DNA of 64,000 nt from Zygnema cylindricum (lineage: Eukaryota; Streptophyta; Zygnematophyceae; Zygnematales; Zygnemataceae): positions 1-64,000 of the forward strand of contig JBBHKE010000430.1 in the NCBI GenBank assembly GCA_037447655.1, in the 5' to 3' direction. Under the pieces are notes generated by a model, which was not told the DNA's origin, searched no databases, and worked only from the letters and a program-made list of their open reading frames with translations. This document shows positions 33,490-48,367 of this stretch, piece by piece. The stretch's first letter is position 1; each line of letters starts with the position of its first letter. Made by a program: the position numbers and the translations under genes.

Positions 33490-36400
33490 TTACGACCCTC
33501 TAAAAAACGTGATAACAATTGCTACTAACAACGTGATTAGCGACCCCAAAAGCCCTAAAAAAAACATAATACTCACAGGCATATTTTTATTATTACTTGT
33601 CTCACTGAGTTTACTATTGTCAAGATGACCTTTCTCGACGAGAACTTCTGTAGAAACAGTATCTTCCAAACTCCAATATGAGGGCTTCGGCAAACGAGAA
33701 GCTTTACTTTCAGGCTCCAAAATACCACCAGTTTCTTTCGTAATTCCATCTCCTTTTGAAATTCCACTTTCTATTAAAATTTCACTTTTTGAAATCTGAA
33801 GTCCCAACATCGCTCTACAACGTTCTTTGGTGTCCTGCAAAACCAAACCGATATTCTGTTCAACATTTCGTAAAAGAAAACAAAATTTAACTATTCGGTC
33901 ATAGAACCAGCCTCCAATACAGTTAAGCTTAACTGCCCAAGAAACAAAAATCTCAAGACTGAAAGCCCCAAGCAAAACCGAACTTGGAGGAAGACTTCAC
34001 CTGATACGAAAAGTGGAAAAAAAAGTGTACTCAAAAGAAAAACTTGAAAAAAAAGACACCTCGACTCGAAGGAAAACTTAACTTGATACAAAAACTTCAC
34101 TTGTCAGAATATTCAACTACAGCGTGAATCGCTATTAGAGTAAAGAAATTACAAGTGGGGTTTATATTAGCATTATGATTATTTCTAAATCAGTTCTGAA
34201 CGGCGTTGCTAATTCTGAACCGCAATAACACTGTTTTGTGGTCACAGGGAAAGAAACACCAATCCGCATAGAACACACCATGGGAGATATCAGAGCCGTT
34301 CTGAAATATATGAATAAGACGCAAAAGATGATGGTAAACATGATGAAAAAGATTTTGATAAATGTGATGAAACTTGAAAAGCAAAAAAATAGATAAAAGG
34401 AAAAAAGAAATAGAAAAGGCAAAGAACACACATAGGGAGATAATAAGTAAAAAAAAAATAGCGAATCCCAAAAAGAAAGAAGTTAAAAAGAAAAAAAAAA
34501 GGACAAACAAAAACAGAAAAAGACAGTTAAACAAACCCTTGCAGAACTTTACAGAGTCAAATAGAGGAGAGAGAGTGGGAAAAAAGAGAGAGGAAAAAAG
34601 AGAGAGAGAAGAAAAAAAAAAGAGAGGGAGAGAGAGACAAATCTTACCCTCCATTATGTGAAAATGACAGCAGTGGATTGACGTCCTTTTTCTTAGGCAT
34701 AATTCCTCCATCGGAAATAACCGTTCCCTGTAACTTACCCTCCCTTTCCTCCTCCTCCTCTCCCTCCTCCTCCTCTTCAAGAGCTTGTTCCGCCTCATCC
34801 ACGAGGAGATCCAATCGAGATCTCAAGCTCCCTATGATGTCTCCCTGGTTAGACCCCAGATGTCTCCCTGTTTAGACCCCAAATGTCTCCCTATTTACAC
34901 CCCAAAATCTTAAACCAAACCAGTGTCAAAAAATCTACTTCCTAGATTCAGTTTCCTCTGTTATGTTTTTAATTTTTGTGTTATAAAAGTGTTTTTATAA
35001 ACCCAAAATAGAGAATTGTCCTAGTAAGGAAAATGTCCCCAATAAACTACCGAGTTACAAGTGTGAGAATTTACATTTTTAATTCAAATTTAGTAGAATT
35101 CGAGTTCAAAACAGAAAATGTCCGCATGTTCCGCAAATTAAGAGTATTTAAGAAACTGTAATTATGGTAATGCTATCTATGAAACAACAGAAATTATCCA
35201 CAAATTAACTATAAACCTTAAGAAATAAACGGCCTTAGAAAATAAACCCCTCTGGGTTCAATTATGATCTGTTTGTTTTCCACGTAAACAATTCTTTTTC
35301 AGACGTAAAATTTCATTTTTCTTACAATTTTTTACAACAAAAACACAATTTCGCAAAAACCTTAATTTATCTCCAAATTCTGAGTTAATAGAAACTTATT
35401 AAACCTCATCTTCAGAAAATTAAGGCGATTTAATAAAGATAAATTATATATTTGTAAAACAACATAGTTATATGAGAGAGTTGAGAACAAATAAACTACA
35501 AAACTTCGAAAGAAAAAAGTTATTTTCTGTCTTTTCTAATCAGGGTAACCGAATTATGAACTCGTTTGGTGTAAAAAACAAGGATACGTTGAAAATTAGA
35601 AATTTCCAAAAGAAAAATACCTTTAAATCAGAAATGGCGTTTCCGAAAGATTCTCGAGGATTGGCGTAAGAAGAACTGAAAACTTCTCCCTTAAGCAGAA
35701 TTAAACCTTTAAAATGTTTTTTATCGTTTTCGTTTCCTGGAGCTACACATCCTCAAAAACACAAACAACAAGATTTCAGTGGAAATCTACCGGGCTTGTT
35801 ACGGAATTGTGACAGAATCGTGAGAGTATCATAACATGAATATCGAGATTGTTATGGGATTCCATACTAATACATTGGGTCAGATTTAAAACGTGATTTT
35901 CCCAGAAATGAATGATTGAGTTAGTAAAAAGATCGACATTGGACCCGCAAATGAACAAAATCACCGCAGTTTTCTTTCCAAGTTTTTTTTTATCAAGGTG
36001 GTTTGTATTATTTATCACGGTTATCACAAAATGTTTAAAAACACGGTCAATTTTTCACTTTCAAAAGTCATGAATACATAACGTCCTTTGTTTTCTGATG
36101 TTGTAAACAAGTACAAAAACAGACAAAATTCATGTTTCACACGACTTCCTTAGTTTTCTGATGTAGTAAATAAGTACAAAAACAGACATAAATTGTCTTT
36201 CACAGCGTTTAATAATTCATTGTATGTAAATGGGATCGATTAACTTACTGGAATCATCATTCAAATCTTCCCAAGTTGGTGGAACGAAAATTTCGACATT
36301 GTGAGATGTGTTAACAGTAACTCCTGTTCCTAATTGTTTGTCCATTACAGCCTGCAATCTCAATAAGATGAAAATCTAAACAATTTCAATAAGACAACAA

Positions 36401-39400
36401 ATCAAGCACTTGCAAGAAAACAAATTAAATAATCAAACAATGTCAATAAAACAGAAAATCAAACATTATCAGTAAGGCAACAAATCAGACAATTTCAATA
36501 CGACAACTAATTAAACAATTATAATAAAACAAAAAAAAACAAACAATTTCAACAAAGGACAAATTAAACAACTTCAATCAGGCAGAAAATGAAACAATCT
36601 TTAAAAAGACTAAATAATATAGGTTACTGAAGTCACAAGCTTCCATCACCTAGTCCAAAAATGAGAAGTTGACGAAAGGAAATAACATAACCTTTTATTT
36701 AACGAAGGACCAAAGATAGAAAACAGACAATTTCAACAAAGGAGGAAAAAAAAGTCAAATATCACTATGTGAGCAATTATAAAAAAAACGAGTTGATCAA
36801 AAGAAATAGTAAACTCCCTATTTGCCAAAGGACCATATATAGATAAAGGACAATTTGAATAAGACAAAAAAAAAGATAACTCACAAGTAACATGGTGTAT
36901 TTTCAAAAAATGAGGGGTTGACTCAAAGATATAAGAAAAGTCCAGGCTTTGCCAAAAGGAGAATGGATAACAACAGACAACAAGGTTTTGGGAAATGGAA
37001 AAGGATTTTGTTAGCCTTTCTACTATCGCTGGTAAACGCCAGAAAAAAAACCAAAGATTGGCACAGTAGGAAATATCTCGTAACAGAACAAGCGTCCCAT
37101 TAAATAACAAAACCGAAAGGGATACTAAAGTGGTGATAGAAAAGAAACTGATAAGAGAATTAAATGTGCCAAATTTACTCATTATTAATGTTGTTGTTTA
37201 TGCTATTAACATTGTTTGCTTTGTTATTGCGAGTGGTCGTAGAAAACATACTGTAATTGTAGCTAATCAAATCGTACCCATTTTTGTGCGATTTCTGTGA
37301 TGGCTCACAGAAAAATGAGTGGGGGAGTAAGAGTAATTTGAGTAAACGAGTGAGCAAATGCGTAATGAGTAAAATGAGAAAAATGAATAAAATGATTATC
37401 TTCCCCTATGAATTGAGAGAATAAACAACACTGACCGACCCAAAAGCTCAACTCAAGCCATTGAGAGAGATGAAAGGGATGAGACTGTCTAAAATGGTGG
37501 TAGGGATGGAGGAGAGGGAGGGAAGGAGGGCGGGAGGGAGGAAAGCAAATCATGATCCAAAAAAGCCCAAGGATAACATATGACAGACATAATGTAATAT
37601 AATTGTTTTTCTCACCAGCTCTCCATCGACAATTGTACACGCTTTTGACAGACGGGAAGATTCCTTATCAAGTGCAACCTCAAAACTGTTACGAAGACTA
37701 TTTCTGGAAGTCTTCTGCGTATCCTTTGCCACAGCTATTCTGGAGAAAAACAAAAAAACAAAAAAAAAACAAGAAAGACGTCCATTAAGACCTCCTCTTT
37801 CCATTGCCGGTTTAAATATAAAAAGAGCACATTCTTTCTCTGTTTGTCCTTATCCAAAAGCTGATTTCTAGCAAACAGAAGAAAGAAGAAAATGGTTTTT
37901 AGGATTTTTTAAAAGGTTTTTTATCAGCATTGATCTGGAACATGCTGCCTTTTACGTATACTTTAGAAATAGTTTTGAATAAACAAAAAATGTAATTGAC
38001 AATTGTTCTGTTATTTCTTTTTTCTTAAAAAATAACAACCATACAAATGTACCTTGACTTGTATGTTAGTTATTTTGGCTTATACATTTAAACCAAAAAA
38101 AACTTTCAAATGATGTTTAATCCTTATGCCCATACAGAATAAGAATGAAAACATATATCCAATAGAACAAATTAAAAAAAAAAGCAGGTCAAACCTGATA
38201 TCAACAGCATATGTACAAGAGAAGTTGTGGAAGTTGCCCAGAACTTTCCCGAATTTAAAGTCACATGGACGAAGGGAAGATGACGAAAAAGTACCGGAGT
38301 AGTTACATGTTCGACAAGTGAATCTAGAGAGAGATTCACCAAAGTACATCAAAGACAAAAAGTTATTGGCAACTTAAGGAAACAAAAAAGTGGGAATCAC
38401 AGAAATGGAGGATAATTTCCCTGGTTTAAAATATGGGATGTCCTTTTAATAATACCAATTTGACTTTCGCAAGCGACTATCAGAATGAAAATTTCCAATA
38501 ATGATGAGACCAGTATTCAGAAACCTCAGAAGGCTGACCGACATTAAAAGAAATGTAGCTTCTGTTATGAGTAGAAAACCCTAAAAAACATTAAAAACCT
38601 TAAACTTCTATGCAGAGTAAAAAGGGAAATGTTTTTGGGCAACCTTTTAGGGCTTGAGCAAATGTGGAGCAAAAGAGGATCATTGATTGACAAAAATGGT
38701 GTGGATTTTCCAACTATGGGAAGAGATCCAGAAGACTCTGAAACTGCTTTAACTGCCTGCCCGCCATTTCACATTTTTTCCGCAATTTCAGAGATTTCCC
38801 TGATATCTACAGTGTAAATATATCAATTATTTGCAAATATAGACATTTTAGTTTTCAAGTATCAACGTTTTAAGTATATCCTTAGTTCACGAATATCAAC
38901 GTTGTAAGTACATACTATTAGTTTGCAAATGTAAACATCATAAAATACGCGTTGGTTACAAATGCCAACATTGTAAATATATAACTTGTTCAGAAATATC
39001 GACATTGTAAACAAATCCTTAGTTCACAAAAAATAACATTGCATATATATCATTAGTTTGCAAATATCCACATTGTAAACATATCATTTGTTCACAAACA
39101 TCAACATTGTAAATAAATCCTTAGTTGACAAATACTAACATTGTATATATATCATTAGCTTGCGAATATCGACATTGTAAAGACATCATTCCATTAACAT
39201 TAATGGCTTCGGCCCATCAGGCTCAAAAATGGTCGCTTCAGGGTCCGTTGCAAAATGTGATGATGGGGAAAAAGAAAAGGACCAACGAAAGCTTAAGGAT
39301 TTGAATAGCCAAGGGAAATCAAGTGGGCCTCTAATTTTGTTACGAGTGTAATATATGGCAAGCAAAAGAAAACAGGATATACCAAAATTGCCGGCAAAGA

Positions 39401-42141
39401 TTTTGAGAAACTAATTTGTTCATCTCAAAAAGGAAGTTGATTCGCCCAATTTGGGAGTTGATCTCTAAATAAACGTTGAGACGAGTAAAAGAGCCTGAAA
39501 AAAATGTTTTTGCATATTTTGTTTTTCCCATACTTACTATTGTACTGGCCAAGCGGCATATTTGAATGGCTATCATCGCTAAAAATGACCTTGAATTGAC
39601 CGCTTTTGGGCCTACTACTCCCTCCCTCCCTCCCGCCTAAGACATCTCAAAATGATTTCGGTTGTTTTTAATATACATTATATTATTATCGTGTTCGTGA
39701 CACAAACTTCTTGTATGTAAAACCTGGCCTCATATTTTGCCCAATAGCTGTTCAAAATTTCAAAATGAATTTAAATTAACCCTAAATTTCAAAACCTGAG
39801 ATGAGAATGCAAAAACGTCGAAGTAACCAAAAAATAAACAAATGTACGGAAAAAAAAACAACAAAAAAAAAACTGTTAACAGCAATTTTGCCTACCACAA
39901 TTAATTACAAGCCAAACCTTCGACTTTCCGAGGTTTATACATTCATTTAGAAATGAATTACAAAACTATTTCTCATGTTAATCCAAAAGAAAACCGAAAA
40001 AGAAAACCCTAAATCATAACCTAGCATATCAAAACCAAGTAGTGAGCTCTGTCACCCAATTTTTTAACAAAAATTATAAACCTTTATGGCACCTTAAATA
40101 AAACCCTATGAAAAAGAAAAATTGAAAATTGGCATGTACTAGACTCAGGTAAAGTTGGAAAGACAGATTGGGTGCATCCAAAAGGGGGGAGGAAGAGGGG
40201 AAGGGTACGGGGAGGGGGGGGACGAGTGAGAGAGAGAGAGGCACACCTGCCATAAAACTGGAGATGAGTTTTTGAAAGAGCCTTCTGGTGCAAAGATGTA
40301 AAGCCCTAAAATTTGCATTCCTCCTAAAAGCATTCTCGAAGTCTGCATAAGAAACAAAGTTAAATGAAATTCCACATATTTACAAAAGAAAATTCCACAT
40401 ATTTACAAAAGAAAATTTCACATGTTTAACTTTTTTCCAAAAGCAAAAACAAACCAGTCTTAAAAAAAAGCACAGCTTTCCAAAAGCAAATACATCTCCA
40501 AAATTGCAAAAAAAAAAAGAGATTGCACCAGTTCAAGGTCAAAAATGAGAGATATGTTACCAAAATATGTCACGCTGAAACCGTGGGGCCCATGTCCAAA
40601 AAAACAAAAGAATAGATTTGAAACCATGGAGATTTCGACAGCTTTCTTCCATTGGATAAGAAAAAAGTGAGAGAGCTAGAGAGAAACTTTCTGACCATAA
40701 AGGGAGAAAAATAAAGTTTCTGACCCTAGTGCGAGAGAAAGAGAGATTTTCAACTCTAATGAGTAGAAAAACTTTCGGATACGAGTGAAAGAGAAAGAGC
40801 AAAATTTTCAGATCCTAGTGAGAGAGAAGCGACAAACTTCTCGACCCTAGGGAGAGAGGAAGAAATAGACTGTCCAATCCTAGTGAGTGAGAAAGAGAGA
40901 GGCTTCACAACCATAGAGAAAAGTGGGAGACTTCAATCCTAACAAGAGAGAATTAGAGAAGTTTTTTTATCCTAGTGAGAAAGAAAGGGAAAAAATTTCA
41001 GACCCTGGGAAGAGAAAGAGACAAACTTCCCAACCCTAGGGAGAGAAAAAGAGACATACTCTCCAACCCTAGGAAGAGGGAAAAACTCCAACTCTAAGGA
41101 GACAAAAAGAAGAAAATTCCGGACCATAGTTAGAGAAAAGACAAACTTTTTACCAATCCTAGAGAGAGAAAAAGAGAGAGAAGTTTGGACCCTAGTGAGC
41201 AAGAGGAGAGAACCTTTATAAACCTCCAGTCTTTATTTAATCACACACTACCTGACGTTCATGTTCAGCGATCCAATCATCTCCCAACTCCAATAAGATA
41301 GAATCTCACTAGCTTTTCCTTCGGCTTTTTCTACATTTAGTTTACTTTTCTACTAATACACTGTAAAGCTTTTTATTTATGACAGGTTACCTGACGAGCA
41401 TGTTCAGCAATCCAATCATCTTCCAGCTCCAAAGCGGAAGAATCTCCACTTGCTTCTCCACTGGGTTTCCCTTTCCCTTTACTTGTTTTGCCGACTCCTT
41501 GAGATTCGTTTCTTCGAGATATTTTCGAAGGTGGATCACCTGAAGAAGTCAGGAAGGATGAATTAGGCCAGGAGTCAAGTCTTTAGAAACCTAACACTCT
41601 AAAAGATCCTAAGAAACCAAAAAAGCCTTAAAAGTCGAGATTCACTGGAGGAGTAGGAATTAGGACAGAAATTAAGTCTTTGAAAATCTAAATCCATAAA
41701 ACACATAAGAAAGCCCAGAAAAAGCTTAAAAAAACTATAAAAAACTCTAAAAACCCTAAAAATTTTGAGATTCACCTGAGGAAGTCGGAGGAGTAGGAAT
41801 TAGGGCAAGAATCAAGTCTTTGGAAGAAGACGACGTTTTTCCAATTATCAAACCAACCTGCATTTAAAACAAAGAAAGACAGAGAGAAAAAAAACAAGTG
41901 ATTGAGTTCGAGTAAATGTAAATTGTCGATCCTACAGGCAACGCCAAGAAAAGCACAAACTTTACAGCAAATCAGCAATTCCAGTTGTGGAAAAAAATCT
42001 GCAAAAACAGCAAAAATTACAAAAAAGAGGAGAATGAAAGGATTCCTAAAAAATATTAACCTCCACTGTAACTTTCCGGCGAAACAAGGAGTTGACGTGA
42101 TCTTCCAAGGATGCTTCATCAGCCAAAATTGATCTCACCAT
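33490..42141 (-). CDS. ODR4: ODR4-like ER membrane protein, about 12 exons
   Basis: Exons 1-10 chain in perfect phase: 42141-42061, 41857-41776, 41539-41391, 40342-40247, 38756-38644, 38323-38195, 37739-37616, 36351-36249, 35742-35621 and 34844-34648. Exon 11 starts at 34300; its donor is unresolved. The last exon is about 33834-33490. Family motifs appear in order: VGLIIGKTSSSSKDLILALI with PTPP, DDWIAEHARQTSRMLLGGMQ then ILGLYIF, LLLHICSSPKRFTCRTC, an IVDGEL block, NVEIFVPP, KGLILLKGEVFSSSYANP, and DIIGSLRSRLDLLVDEAEQA. The protein ends in one hydrophobic anchor (SIMFFLGLLGSLITLLVAIV) and a short basic tail, as in ODR-4 proteins. Known: in C. elegans ODR-4 is needed for folding and trafficking of some odorant receptors, and mammalian ODR4 anchors the UFM1 protease UFSP2 at the ER. 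The plant-lineage role is inferred to be similar. Introns are full of tandem repeats. Divergent from eEF1A, convergent with CAP-G2. Confidence 0.85.
34560..34640. repeat. GA array in ODR4 intron 10
   Basis: GAGAGAGTGGGAAAAAAGAG-type purine run; CT-rich on the ODR4 coding strand, just after the exon 10 donor (GGTAAGAT at 34647). Confidence 0.75.
34837..34905 (-). repeat. 22-base repeat duplicating the ODR4 exon 10 splice acceptor
   Basis: On the coding strand the unit CAGGGAGACATCTGGGGTCT recurs three times; two copies give near-identical acceptors (AACAG and ACCAG followed by GGAGACAT), 22 bases apart. Only the downstream one (exon start 34844) keeps the frame; the upstream one soon meets TAG. 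Confidence 0.8.
36360..36925. repeat. Tandem repeats in ODR4 intron 7
   Basis: 36360-36600 holds about eight ~30-base units around AAACAATTTCAATAAGACAA. 36660-36925 holds about three ~124-base units anchored by GAGAAGTTGACGAAAGG, GAGTTGATCAAAAGAAAT and GGGGTTGACTCAAAGAT. Confidence 0.75.
38815..39195. repeat. ~38-base minisatellite in ODR4 intron 4
   Basis: About ten diverged units with the core TAGTTCACAAATATCAACATT plus GTAAATATATC. Confidence 0.85.
40660..41215. repeat. ~40-base minisatellite in ODR4 intron 3
   Basis: About twelve diverged units with core GACCCTAGTGAGAGAGAAAG plus an AAACTTTC-type word; pyrimidine-rich on the ODR4 coding strand. Confidence 0.85.
41252..41328 (-). pseudogene. 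Duplicated, decayed copy of the end of ODR4 exon 3
   Basis: In intron 3, about 60 bases below the real exon, the coding strand reads LELGDDWIAEHERQ followed by a GTAGTG donor, matching the true LELEDDWIAEHARQ and its GTAACC donor. One base is missing upstream (AGTG-AGATTC against AGTGGAGATTC), which shifts the frame and brings in TAG and TGA. No acceptor is preserved. Confidence 0.85.
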
Positions 42142-42559
42142 AATGGCATAAAAAAAAACAGAAAAAAAAGGGCCGAGAGAAATGGAATTGTTTTATGCCT
42201 TTCACACACGACTTATAGAAAGAAATCAATGAAGGTAAGACCTAAACAACATCAGCAAGAAACAATGGAGAAAAGCTATTTTTGAATTTTTGCATGGGGA
42301 AAACAAGTGCCAAATTCAGTATGTATTTTCATGTCAGTCTGCGCAATTGGATACAAAAGAGTGAAAAGACACCCTAACAATTTTTTTGAATCATGGTATA
42401 TTAACCGTATGGATGACCATGGGGGAAACATCAGATTTGAATCGTTACATGTGCTTTCGCCCAAGAATAGCATTTGCCATTCTAAGGTGTCGTACGAAGG
42501 TGATGCCGTACGTACGATGTATGAGTTTTTTGGCAGCTTCCAAATTCCAGAGTCTTAAT

Positions 42560-42845
42560 GTGCGTTCCCATGTAGCCGTAACCTAGTCTTGCTACTTTGT
42601 TTTTAGTGAAAATTCTCCGTACAGATTTTCAAGAATGTTCGATGACGAAATCGTTACTTTATTTTGTGACAGATGTAGACGTGTACACAACCTGTGACGA
42701 ATGTAGACGTTAACGAAATTTTAAAAACCTGCCAACCGTCTACAATATATAACGTCGAACCGCGTGTACAAAACCTGTGAGTCTGTGACGCATGTAGACG
42801 TCTACAAAATTTTAAAAAACTGCCAACCGTCTACAATATAATGTT
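42560..42845. repeat. Fragment of the Harbinger-like family with an internal ~115-base duplication
   Basis: Begins CCCATGTAGCCGTAACCTAG, like the end of the element at 5901. Then GATGTAGACGT..CTGCCAACCGTCTACAATAT occurs twice (about 42665-42752 and 42785-42840). Confidence 0.55.
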
Positions 42846-43260
42846 AAGTTCCGTTTTAGCTTCTGAAGTGGTGATAAATTAATAATGTGGCTCGTTGAAA
42901 AAGGTCCACCCAACACGTATACATTATACAACCATACTCGATATGCTTTTATGCAGTCGGGTATATCGAAACATTGCAGATCGGCCCCTTCTTTGAACTG
43001 GATACTGAACAGCGATTCAAAAAAAACTTTTAGAGTTCAAAAATTTATGCCTCTTCGGACACCGCGACCTTGGGACAGCGCAACAAACTGGAACAGAGCT
43101 GAATCGAGCCGAGCCAATCCGAGACGAGCCGAACCGAGATATCCGATCCAAACTGGGCCGAGCCCGACGGAGACGAAGCGAACCGACCTGGCTAGATTGG
43201 CACGTCCGATGTCGTTTCGTTTCAGCAGCACATTCTGACGTGCATGGTTAGAAGAACTCT

Positions 43261-43305
43261 ACAGTACAGTACTGTACTGTACTGTACAGTACTGTACTGT
43301 ACAGT
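43261..43305. repeat. Self-complementary GTACAGTAC array upstream of eEF1A
   Basis: 45 bases made only of overlapping ACAGTAC/GTACTGT palindromes, able to form several alternative hairpins. It lies about 1 kb upstream of the eEF1A start codon in the ODR4-eEF1A divergent region (42142-43785), where I otherwise see no gene; the 143-codon ORF across it has no motif. Confidence 0.85.
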
Positions 43306-43786
43306 AAGTATCGTAAATTCACATGGAAGACTTTTTGTTTTACACGGTTTTACCCGCACTGGGATGCCTATGAGATTAATTGGAAATCAAGAATCATCCA
43401 CATGGGGTTCACAATTCACTCCACATCTGTGGTGCATGTTGGCTCAAACGTCTCCGTACGGAATGACCCTGAACCTCCACCATCATCTAAAACCTTATGG
43501 TCGTCGCAACGTGGCGGCGGAGTTGCGTGTTAGATATTGTCTGAGCATTGGACGCTTCCGATTGGACGTGTTGGCGGCGTTAAGTCGGCTGAGGCAATGT
43601 GAAAGGGAACACGTGGACGCTCAGATGCTGGCCTCGTCAATAACGAGATTGATACGAGTCGTCAGATTCACCTAAAACCCAGAAACTGAGATTCCGAAGC
43701 TTGCGTGACGGGCGTGACTGCCACATCCCAAAGGATTTTCTTCGCAGACCGCCCATTCACAGACCATTTCATGAAAGAGAAAGACT

Positions 43787-45951
<2,165 letters not shown>

Positions 45952-47348
45952 ATAATAGATCATGATGGAATTGGTAGTGATAGTGATTGGGAGTATCTCT
46001 CTGTTGTCAGAGCAGTCCAAAGATGTAATGAGAGGAAGTGTTACGGGAAACGGGCATGTTTTTTCTCTACATGTCAGTCAGATGAGTCCCGCTCTCTCCT
46101 TGCTAAGCGGCGTCAGAATTGGGTGTTAGACAGACGGTGGCGAGGGTTTAGAGGACCTTCTCGAGGACAGTAGTTGGTTGGGAGGTGTTCTAGTTTTCCT
46201 GTCAAAGTTTAACCTTGATAAATCGCCAATCACTAGATTGAGCTTGAGCAACTTTGACTCTTCTGCCCTATGTGAGCTCGAATTTTGCCTCTGTCGTAAT
46301 CTTCAATTGTTGACATCTTAAATCTGAATTGATGATTGTTTTTGTGAATACAACACTTTTGCTACTGTTGTCGTAATCTTCAGTTGTTGACATCTTATGT
46401 CCGGCTTGATGATTTTATCTTGTATTGATTTACTTGGCTTGTTCTCAGGTCTTGATTGTTATTCCCTTGCGTGTTTCATAAGTGTTGTTAAGACAATTAA
46501 GACAATTTTTGTTACTTTGTTTTGATTAGCAGTATGGGATGGCATGGTTTGGAGCTACTCTCTTGTGAGTTGAAGGCTTATCTTTAATTCCACATCAGAA
46601 AATCTCCAAGGAAAATGCAGTTGGGTATTGAATTAGGTTAACTCATAAGCTTTTGTCCACAAATTTTTGAATCTCTCAACTACATTGAATCTTAAATGTA
46701 TTACTGTCGAAAAGTTTTAATTATGTCATGAATGTTTTTTGATTTAATCGCCTTTTAGTTTCAGATAATTTTCGTCAGTAGCCAACTCTTTACACATTTT
46801 GAACCTGAACACAATTCGTTATTGGGTAAGAATTCATGAATTGCTCATGTTAGCCAGCATGACCTAAAACTTAATGATGATTCGTTGGATGATGCTACTA
46901 GTATTGTATACCCCATAGTAATTGGAAATTTAAGTCAGTGTATCTCGGTGATCATTATGCACGTCAAGAAATATGTATGAGTCTTATTACTCGAGTGCGT
47001 TATATTCCAGTCACCAAAAGTAAACATAGTGCTGCTGAAACGCAGAGATTTGCTCTGCTGGAATCCAGAGAAAATTGTTGTGCTGAAATCCAGAGAAAAA
47101 GACGAAAAATGCAGCGAAAGATGAAATTGTCGAAGAAAATGAATATGTACGAAGTTGGATAAATCTTGAGGTGGGAAGGCGAAAGATTTTATTGAAGCCT
47201 GAGTTAAAACCTTTTGTAGTAGAATACTATGGAAAGGGTCTTATTCGTCCGATTACAATATCTGACGTCATCAATTCAAAATGTTATTCGTGTATTATCA
47301 TCATTTGTTTTTCAAAATGATGGAGCACGCTTCAGCGCCGGTACAGTA
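45952..47348 (+). other. eEF1A 3' flank, no further gene
   Basis: T-rich 3' untranslated-type sequence for the first 500 bases or so, with an imperfect internal repeat (GTAATCTTCA(A/G)TTGTTGACATC near 46297 and 46374). Around 47030-47100 GCTGAAATCCAGAGAAA-like words repeat. No ORF with a motif. Confidence 0.45.
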
Positions 47349-47564
47349 CACTGTATCGCTAGTAGTGTTAATTGCTTTTTCGCCACTTAAAACATCTTTT
47401 CTCCGTTCACACTTGTTGGATTGTCAAATGGAGACCGTCAATCGGAAGGTGAGAATCTAGGCTTTCAATCGCAACCGTCAGATCCTCAATCTCAGAATTG
47501 TGTACGGAGAAAAAACGTTTTTAGATCTAATATAAAATATTAACACTAATAGCGATGCACGGTG
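47349..47564. mobile_element. Mariner-type MITE, copy F
   Basis: CACTGTATCGCTAGTAG to the inverse of CACCGTGCATCGCTATTAG, TA on both sides, 216 bases, usual interior (GACCGTCAATCGGAAGGTG; CGCAACCGTCAGATCC). Confidence 0.8.
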
Positions 47565-47726
47565 TAGCGGAAGGCCGAAACGCCGTGAATCGCGAGCATC
47601 TTAGTGTGGAAAGACGAAATCGTTTAGGTTGGTTTTGGAAATAAAATCTTTTTTTCGTCTTGTTCTTTCGATTTGTTTTCCTTTTGATTAGAGATCGCGT
47701 TCGATACAGAAATCAGAGGTCACAAT

Positions 47727-47860
47727 CTTGTACCCTATCCGTACCCTAACCGTACCCCTTCCGTACCCGGATGGCCGCGTCAGCTCCGGCCAGGTGATTC
47801 AAAAACAAAAAGAAAAAGAAATTCGGGGTACGGCCAGATTCGGGTACCCGATTGTGACTG
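47727..47860. repeat. Interspersed repeat (GTACCC / GGCCGCGTCAG) copy 2
   Basis: Partner of 9466-9600; GTACCC words recur about every 11 bases before the GGCCGCGTCAG block. Confidence 0.45.
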
Positions 47861-48111
47861 TGACAGAAATGGCCAATGTATCACGTTCGGGAGTAAACAA
47901 TTAAATATAGAACCTTATCGAGAATATCGAGAGATTTTAGAATGTTGCCGATATAACCACAAAAGTACTCGATATTCATAACTTCACAAACCATCGTTAT
48001 TAATTATTAAAGTTATTAACACTCATTCGGTCGCGACTTTTTTTTGGCCCAAAATCACGAAATTAATGTTAACAATTCTATTTAAGGGCGTGGACAACAA
48101 TCTCCCACGTC

Positions 48112-48317
48112 CTATTAGTGTTAATGTTTTTTTCACCACTAAAAAAATCTTATATCCGTACACAAATGTCCGATTTCAGATTTGAGACCGCCAATCGGAA
48201 GCTGAGAACCTTACCTTTCAATCGTAACCGTCAGATCTACAATCTGGCAAGTGTGCACGGAGAAAAGAGGTTTTTAAATGATGAAAAAAACATGAACACT
48301 AATAGCGATACACGGTG
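48112..48317. mobile_element. Mariner-type MITE, copy G, left end lost
   Basis: Starts inside the terminal repeat at CTATTAGTGTTAATG and ends at a complete GATACACGGTG followed by TA. Only 50 bases from copy H and in the same orientation. Confidence 0.75.
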
Positions 48318-48367
48318 TACTGTACGTAATTCTAATTTCGCATAACACTGGTAAATCCTTAACGCTA

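Noticed and set aside
39544-39590. Candidate ODR4 exon reading MIAIQICRLASTI with a GTAAGT donor
   Set aside because: Exon 4 joins 38756-38644 directly in phase and covers the family motif (LLLHICSSPKR), so this piece is not needed; at most it is a cryptic exon.
43244-43675. 143-codon plus ORF upstream of eEF1A
   Set aside because: Begins in the palindromic GTAC array, has no motif, and lies in the promoter region.
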